This document shows, piece after piece, positions 58,435-64,000 of a stretch of DNA of 64,000 nucleotides (positions within the stretch are counted from its first letter, which is position 1; each line of letters begins with the position of its first letter). The DNA is taken from assembly GCA_021234155.1 (NCBI GenBank), contig JAJEKV010000066.1:7448618-7512617 (forward strand). The letters are read 5' to 3'. This DNA comes from Isoetes taiwanensis (lineage: Eukaryota; Streptophyta; Lycopodiopsida; Isoetales; Isoetaceae). The position numbers were made by a program, and so were the translations under genes. A model generated the notes under the pieces. That model was not told the origin of the DNA. It did not search any database and saw nothing but the letters and a program-made list of their open reading frames with translations.

Positions 58435-59400
58435 GAGTGATACCAGTTTGATAAACTTAGCACTGCCTCAACGTCATAAAGTTGCAAGCCTTGACAGAAT
58501 TTGGTGCGGTTTTATGATGCCTGTGAAGATGACTTAAATGTTTACATTGTCATGGAGTATGTCCCTTGAGTGGAGACGGTCTAATGGGAATGGAATGTTG
58601 GAAAACTGGTAAAGGGACCAGCAAATATCTGACGTGGCAAACTCAGAAATATAGTTCGGGTAGTAATGGGAATCAAACCATGACGCATTCCCAAGTAAAG
58701 TGAAACTCCAATAAGCCTTGGTAATTTGGTGCATGCTATATTAGTTGCCAAGCTCTAGTCCTGATCTGCCATTTCCATTTATCATGCAAAATTTTCAAAG
58801 ATGCATTTTTGGCATCTTTTCTGCTGAGAAACAATAAATTGGCAATAGACATCCACCAGCTATTGCACTGATAAACATCATCTGGAGGCACAGATCATCT
58901 TTGGAATTATCAATCATGATGAAGCATTGCCTGTGACAAGGTTAATTCCTCTTTGTTAACTGTCATGTTTTAGCTGCGCATTACTTTCAACAAAGTTTAA
59001 AATGAAACGCACTTATTTGCTGGAAACGCACTTCAAAAGGAATCTTTGAAAGATTCCCTAAAATTCCCTTAAAAAAGTCCATTTTTAAGATTTTTTTGTG
59101 ACAGGTGTGACAATTTAAGTAATTTAGGTACCATTTTTGAGGGGTTGATTGAACATAACTTTCGTGCAAAAATTTTAAATAGCAATTTTCATCCTCCTAA
59201 ACTAGAACAAAAAATAGTTACTTTTATAAAGTGTAGCAAAAAAGGGGCAATAAAAAAAATAGCAAGGGTAGTAGAGTGACAAAGAAGTGATATATTCAAG
59301 GTTGTGAAAATTGTACAAAATTATGAACAAAATTGTCAAAAATATAGGATATTTTGACAGACAATCATCACCTGCACTTTCTGTTCTTTACATGTTCGAG
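58435..59400. other. intergenic
   Basis: AT-rich with no recognised gene. Confidence 0.4.
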
Positions 59401-60180
59401 TCATCGGACAAACTTACATTTTGCAGCAAGATCAGGATGCATCTCATCCTCTGACTCATTTATTCCCTGATCACTCGAGCCTTCATCCTCAGCTTCACTC
59501 TCAGCACTGGATGTACTCGAACGATCTTCTTCCTCACTGTCTACAAGTGAGTCTTCATCATCATCTTTTTTGGCCACCTTTTTGGCTTGTTTGTCTAAGC
59601 CACATGCTGACCTTATTAAAGTTTGAGTGACCATACGTAACTTATTAGCAGCAGTCAGAACAAAGTCATATGCAAGAACCTTTACTTCAGTTAGATCTAT
59701 GACAGCAGTGCTTGCTTTGGACTTAGCTCTCTTTCGCACTCCTGTTTTTACCATCTCCAAAGTATAACTCCCACTGAAAGCATTGGCAGCAGTCGTTCTC
59801 ATCCAGTGCACTTTTAATTGAGTGGGAATTCCATCCTCTCTTGTTACCTCCAAGACTTTAGCTAGCCGAATGGCCTCCCGATTCATCATTATCACCGACA
59901 GGACAGCTATGAGCATTCCTTTCTCGAATCTCGCAGATCGAACCGGATACTCGAGCAACTTGTTGTGTTTGTGCGCCTAGGGCGGTGTACATGACTCATC
60001 ATCTTCATCCGAGCTAGCCAATATCTCTACATGTTCCTCTTGATTCTCAACTTGCACGGGGAGGGTTTGCCTAGATGGCCGCTTGAATGTAACTCGGTCT
60101 TCGACCTTGTAATGAAGCTTGCAACATGTCACGCTTTTCGAAAAAAAATTGAGGCCACCATAAAGCATCTCCTCCCCCAA
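59401..60180 (-). pseudogene. transposase gene 2, C-terminal part
   Basis: Two minus-strand frames in series (59,977-60,180, then 59,401-59,958) are separated by one stop. The second reads GMLIAVLSVIMMNREAIRLAKVLEVT, QLKVHWMRTTAANAFSGSYTLEMV and a Glu/Ser-rich tail. This is the C-terminal domain that follows the DDE core in this transposase type. It is similar in layout, though not close in sequence, to 56.6-57.05 kb. Confidence 0.6.
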
Positions 60181-61450
60181 AGTGGTTAGAGCAGATCAAT
60201 ACTTGTCTCAATACAATCCAATGATTTATTTGAGTCAAATGCTCTTCCCTCCTTTTTACTCTTTGTGATTTCTTTCAAGCTTTTTAGAGGCATTTGCTTC
60301 TGCAGAGAGCATGGAACTAGTATTGGGGATGTTGCTTAATGAATTGAATACCGGCCGGGCCGCCACCGCAAGGATGTGGCATATTTCTTTCCTTGTAAGA
60401 TGGCCTTGCCATCTACAAGTGAAATTTTGATCCGATCTTTGGAATGTAATGTTTCTCAAGGGCTCAATAGCACAAAGGACCTAGTTGATCTCTCAGAAAA
60501 ATCCATTCCTTGAAATCATAAGTTTCTTCCAATAACTTCGATGTCCGGACGAGGATTGTAGGAATCTTGGATGACCTCAATCATGGTGGCGGTGCTTAGA
60601 GCTTTTTTTTCGAGCAAGACGTTTAGAGAACCTCATCAACATCCGATCAATTTGGTCGTGTGTATGACCAACAAGCGAAACCAATCTTCACCTTCTTGAA
60701 GATTTGTTTCTCTACTAGCATAGCACGAGAAGCAAACAACGCCGATTCTTATTTTCCCTTGTCGTGTTATCTAGTCAAGATACTGTAACCTACAGATATG
60801 TTCTAGATTGGAAAGAAGCTTATTCAATATTGTGATAGTGAGATTTGGATCAGCATGAATGTTTGATAATTCAAAATGCCTTGCAAGATAGTTTTCCATT
60901 AAATACCATAGCACCAACAACATGCGGATGTATGAAATCTTCTTCAAGAAGATCCTTAGGCACATTGACAAAATGTGGTAGGGTGGTCTTCTTCGGTCCA
61001 TTCCATCAATAACAACCGATATGTAGTTGAGTGGTTGTTCCAAAGGTTTTCTTCCTATGTTTTGTCAATTTTCTCCTTTCCAAAGATTGTTGTTCTCTGT
61101 GGCTTGTTCGGGTTCTCCTTCAATGCATCCGAAGGAAAACATGTTTAGGAAAGAACCTACTTTTAAGTAGAACTAGGCAAGAACACGCCCCGAAGCTTAC
61201 TTTTAGTGTGAAGTGTCCTTGCATTTTGTCTCTCGAGCTTTTAATTCAGAGCATGTAGCACAAACAGACATCCTATGCTTTCTAGGAATGGCCACGCCGA
61301 AAAACTCTTTTTTCCGTGAGCACAAGAAAGTAAGAGTAGCGCACAAAGCGTTCTCCACCTCAACACACACATCTCCTTATAATTATCGTAGAGACTTCTT
61401 GTTTCGTGGAAATTGTCACTCAAGTGGTACATAGGGCTGTTAGGAGTTTC
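60181..61450 (-). pseudogene. transposase gene 2, core
   Basis: Minus-strand pieces from about 61,330 downwards: MSVCATCSELKARETKCK (Cys motif), then at 61,043-60,771 LNYISVVIDGMD (the first catalytic Asp is probably in IDGMD), NIHADPNLTITILNKLL and HICRLQYLD. After a break come short frames resembling the LVGHTHDQID region (now VIHTTKLIG, about 60,640) and 60,256-60,459. Many stops and shifts are present. Its order of Cys motif, IDGMD and HTHDxID is that of a cut-and-paste transposase. The superfamily was not assigned. Confidence 0.55.
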
Positions 61451-62526
61451 TCACAAGACTCCTTAAAGAAACCTTCCATCCAGAAACACATTGAAGAGCA
61501 TGAATTCTGGTTATGCCTCCCGAATGGCAAAAAAGAGTCATTGATGCCCGGATTCTTGTCAAGCCTTTTCTTCAGCGGTCAAGTCGTCTCGCCTAAAGCA
61601 TGAATCAATTTGAAGGCCGTTTGACAGATCGGTGGCCACCACCACCGTGTAAGTAAACTTCTCACCATCATCCGCCTAATATTGAAGGCTAAGTAGCCCC
61701 TTTGGTCTAGCGAGTCATTGAACTCAAACTATCAATGGCAACCTCAATTCCTTTAGTCCAATCTTAAGCAAACAACGTTGAGAACAACAGTTGCTTTGTA
61801 TGTGTTGCCCGCAAGTGAGCCTCGGCCCATGAGTTTCTTTCTTCTAACGGTTGTACATGCCGCCTTGTGTAAGTTACGCTTTAAGATTTTTACTTGCGGG
61901 GGCTTTGAATTCAACATGGAGTCTTGTGGCTTTGGTAGGTCCTCGCCCGAGACATCAACATGAGGTGTTTCTTCGCCCGAGAGATCAACATGAGGTGTAC
62001 TTGTAGATCTTTGAGAGGTTTGATGTGGGCAAGGCCTGGGGAGGTGCTTTCCCTCTCTGCTCGGGAAAAAAGTAATCGAGGCCGGTGACGTAGTTGACCA
62101 GCTCCCCGGCGTCGTGAGAACACGGGGAGTTGCGTGTCATTGACCGCTCCCACTTGTTGTAGTACCATTTAGCGAAATGGATGGAGTTGGTGTGATTTGC
62201 CTCCGTGGAGGGAGCCTACCATGGACTATGGGCTTACGTACTAAAATGAATTGGAGGAGGTAGTCCGACCTCTCTAGCCCGAGGTGGGGTGAAACGCATT
62301 GGTGGGGGGGCGCGGCGTTGCTCGTGAGCGGTGGTGTGGTGGAGTAAATTGAACCGGTGGTGGAAGCCGAGGTGGTCTTGCCGGAGTAAACTCAACAGAG
62401 TGGGTGTTGGAATGTCGGATGTAGAATATTCGTGGCTACTTCACGGTGTCCGCTGAGGAGGTGTGAAAGCCATTGCGGGAGAGGAAGCCCGCGAACGAGT
62501 TGGAGGCTCTGCAGCTTCTTTTCTCT
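61451..62526. other. region upstream of transposase gene 2
   Basis: No clear gene. AGATCAACATGAGGTGT is present twice in tandem (about 61,952 as ACATCAACATGAGGTGT and 61,982). The part after 62,170 is GC-rich with GGTGGTGG-type runs. Confidence 0.35.
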
Positions 62527-62690
62527 CGAGCCATACAGTATAAATTTATACGAGTTGGTATAAATTTATACAGTGGAAGAAAAAACTTAAGGCGTGATCA
62601 GATAAATTTATACGAGATGGTATAAATTTATACAGAGGAGGGCAACATAGAACAGAGCGGTATAAATTTATACGAAAACTCACAGACACT
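62527..62690. repeat. palindromic TATAAATTTATA repeats, upstream cluster
   Basis: Five copies of GTATAAATTTATAC or near variants lie at about 62,537, 62,556, 62,601 (GATAAATTTATAC), 62,618 and 62,658. The flanks are CAG/GAG rather than the CGG/CCG of the main array. They lie upstream of the ATG at 62,871. Confidence 0.9.
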
Positions 62691-62773
62691 TGTATTGAAA
62701 ACTTTATGGAGAAGCGCTATATGAAGCGGCACTTAGCAGAGGTACTTAAGCCGGGCGCCGGCCACCCTATTTT

Positions 62774-62822
62774 CTATATACGCAGCTCGGAGTCGAAGGC
62801 GCTCGCGGTGCGGCTTATATAC
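62774..62822 (+). promoter_or_regulatory. possible TATA boxes
   Basis: TCTATATAC (about 62,773) and CTTATATAC (about 62,814) lie 50-100 bases upstream of the ATG at 62,871. Either could be the core promoter of the gene entering the right edge. This is inference from position and sequence only. Confidence 0.35.
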
Positions 62823-62870
62823 CCCCCCTTATTTGCTCTCTGGAACGTCTATACGCGGGTCTATACTGTC

Positions 62871-64000
62871 ATGGCCACGTAAGTCTACTACCCGTACTGT
62901 TCTAGTTTCTCTTTTGTTTTAATCTGCTAGAGTGTAAGCGCCCACGGTATAAATTTATACCGATATGGTTCTGGATCGGTATAAATTTATACCGCTCGAG
63001 CACGAGCGGTATAAATTTATACCGTTCCAGAACACAGTCGGTATAAATTTATACCGATATAGTTCTGGATCGGTATAAATTTATACCGCAGGTGCTCGAG
63101 CGGTATAAATTTATACCGACTGTGTTCTGGTTCGGTATAAATTTATACCGCTCGTGCTCGAGCGGTATAAATTTATACCGATCAGTGTTCGAACGGTATA
63201 AATTTATACCGCCGAGCACTGCGGTATAAATTTATACCGATCGGAATTTTCAGTTCGGTATAAATTTATACCGCTCGTGCTCGAGCGGTATAAATTTATA
63301 CCGATCCAGAACCATTTTGGAATCTTGGTGTCTAGTGCTTAAAGAAGTGTCGCAAACCTTAATATTTCAGTAATATTCTTGCGTTTTAAGCTTAAATAAC
63401 ACAAATAAAGTGATAATTTAGTGTAGATTTTATGCTCTTTTCGCCTCTATTTTTACTGTTTTTATGTTACAAAAGGCCGAAAAAGGTTCTGTTTCTTGCA
63501 TAAAAATGGCCTTCTTTACGCTTTTTCCAGCCCCAAGATCAGGTTTGTAAACAAGGGCCAGTCATCAAAGGCTGCACCAATAGAGCCACGTATTACTGGC
63601 GAAAGACCAGGGCGGGTACGTCCCACGGGGTGCAAGAGAGAGCAAACCCACTGAGGCGTACCTTTACTTGTGTCATCAATCAGGGAAGGGCAAGTACAAG
63701 ACTGACGATTATTACCCTGCCGGCGAAATTGTCAACCTTATTGCTACAGAGGTCGATGATGAAATCTTAATGAAGTGCATGCATGACAAGGGGGAAGTCT
63801 TCTACGTTCTTGAAAGTAAAATGCTTCGAATAAGCATGTGCAAACCCAAGGATGTGCATGAGTACGTGGCTGACAATTACAAGAGTGGCCATGTAAGTAT
63901 TGTTTAGTGTCTTTACGTATAAATTTATACCGTCATCTTCCTAACTTAACCCTGCATTACAGGATATAGTGGACATTTTGATGTCAGTTGTGCTTTGCGA
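62871..64000 (+). CDS. unknown gene, 5' part, cut by window end
   Basis: A likely first exon is ATGGCCAC (62,871-62,878), followed at once by GTAAGT. The next coding exon ends at 63,892 (GGCCAT then GTAAGT) and is open from about 63,593, reading ...GYVPRGARESKPTEAYLYL then CHQSGKGKYKTDDYYPAGEI and VADNYKSGH. A 70-base intron follows (63,893-63,962, ends TTACAG), and the frame continues DIVDILMSVVLC to the edge. Exon phases agree if exon 2 starts at about 63,589, but that acceptor is uncertain. I recognise no family. Both introns contain the TATAAATTTATA palindrome. Confidence 0.5.
62945..63303. repeat. array of 12 perfect 18-bp palindromes
   Basis: CGGTATAAATTTATACCG occurs at 62945, 62977, 63007, 63039, 63071, 63101, 63133, 63163, 63194, 63222, 63256 and 63286 (starts). 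Spacing is 28-34, mean 31.0 bases. The spacers alternate between CTCGTGCTCGAG-like and TGGTTCTGGAT-like words, both also partly palindromic. All lie in the proposed first intron of the gene at the right edge. Confidence 0.97.
63915..63932. repeat. isolated palindrome copy in second intron
   Basis: ACGTATAAATTTATACCG, a single copy of the same core in the 70-base intron of the same gene. Confidence 0.9.

Noticed and set aside
62945-63303. CRISPR-like array (repeat plus spacer of regular size)
   Set aside because: The repeats are perfect palindromes, the spacers are themselves repeated and only 10-16 bases long, and the setting is a eukaryotic intron. No Cas genes are present.

Overview
The window looks like repeat-rich nuclear DNA of a land plant. 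The main evidence is one intact multi-exon gene of the plant PHO1 family (SPX-EXS phosphate exporter, 24.1-27.9 kb), a broken piece of a plant PTI1-like kinase, plant-type L1 LINEs and a chromodomain-bearing Ty3/gypsy element. The mix of LINE and DDE transposase families suggests a large-genome non-flowering plant, perhaps a fern, but that is inference only. No rRNA, organelle or bacterial genes are visible.

Layout. Positions 1-14.6 kb are a tandem field of tRNA-like units on the minus strand. The field is interrupted by a 5'-truncated LINE (family A, 1.6-2.65 kb) sitting inside one tRNA-like copy, by a near full-length L1-type LINE (family B, 4.685-10.455 kb) with a clean target duplication and poly(A), and by the 3' end of a gypsy element with its LTR (12.0-14.38 kb). 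At 14.6-15.1 kb a short satellite of TTCTAGAA motifs follows. At 16.8-21.5 kb lies a long minus-strand LINE A with ORF1 and ORF2. The PHO1-like gene follows at 24.1-27.9 kb. A second LINE B (minus strand) occupies 29.0-45.5 kb but is split by a complete 13.2-kb LTR retrotransposon (31,037-44,279; 5-bp target duplication ATATC).

The LTR retrotransposon is the highlight. Between its 5' LTR and gag it carries a long, damaged reading frame that begins MARTKQ, exactly like the histone H3 tail, continues through a long charged linker, and ends in a clear histone H3 fold (33,257-34,354). The same element ends its pol with a chromodomain. A retroelement carrying an H3-like protein together with an H3-reading module is, to my knowledge, not a described arrangement.

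The right third (45.5-64 kb) holds intergenic repeats, an AC microsatellite inside a small inverted-repeat element, GATA repeats at LINE tails, a 1.5-kb AGATTC-type satellite, a LINE A endonuclease fragment, two decayed transposase genes of related architecture (53.8-57.1 kb plus strand; 59.4-61.5 kb minus strand) and the PTI1-like fragment between them. The window closes with a partial unknown gene (62.87 kb to the edge) whose first intron carries 12 copies of an 18-bp perfect palindrome spaced about 31 bp apart, with further copies upstream and in the next intron.

Most pol and ORF2 frames here are broken by stops and shifts. The PHO1-like gene, by contrast, reads through 14 exons without a defect.
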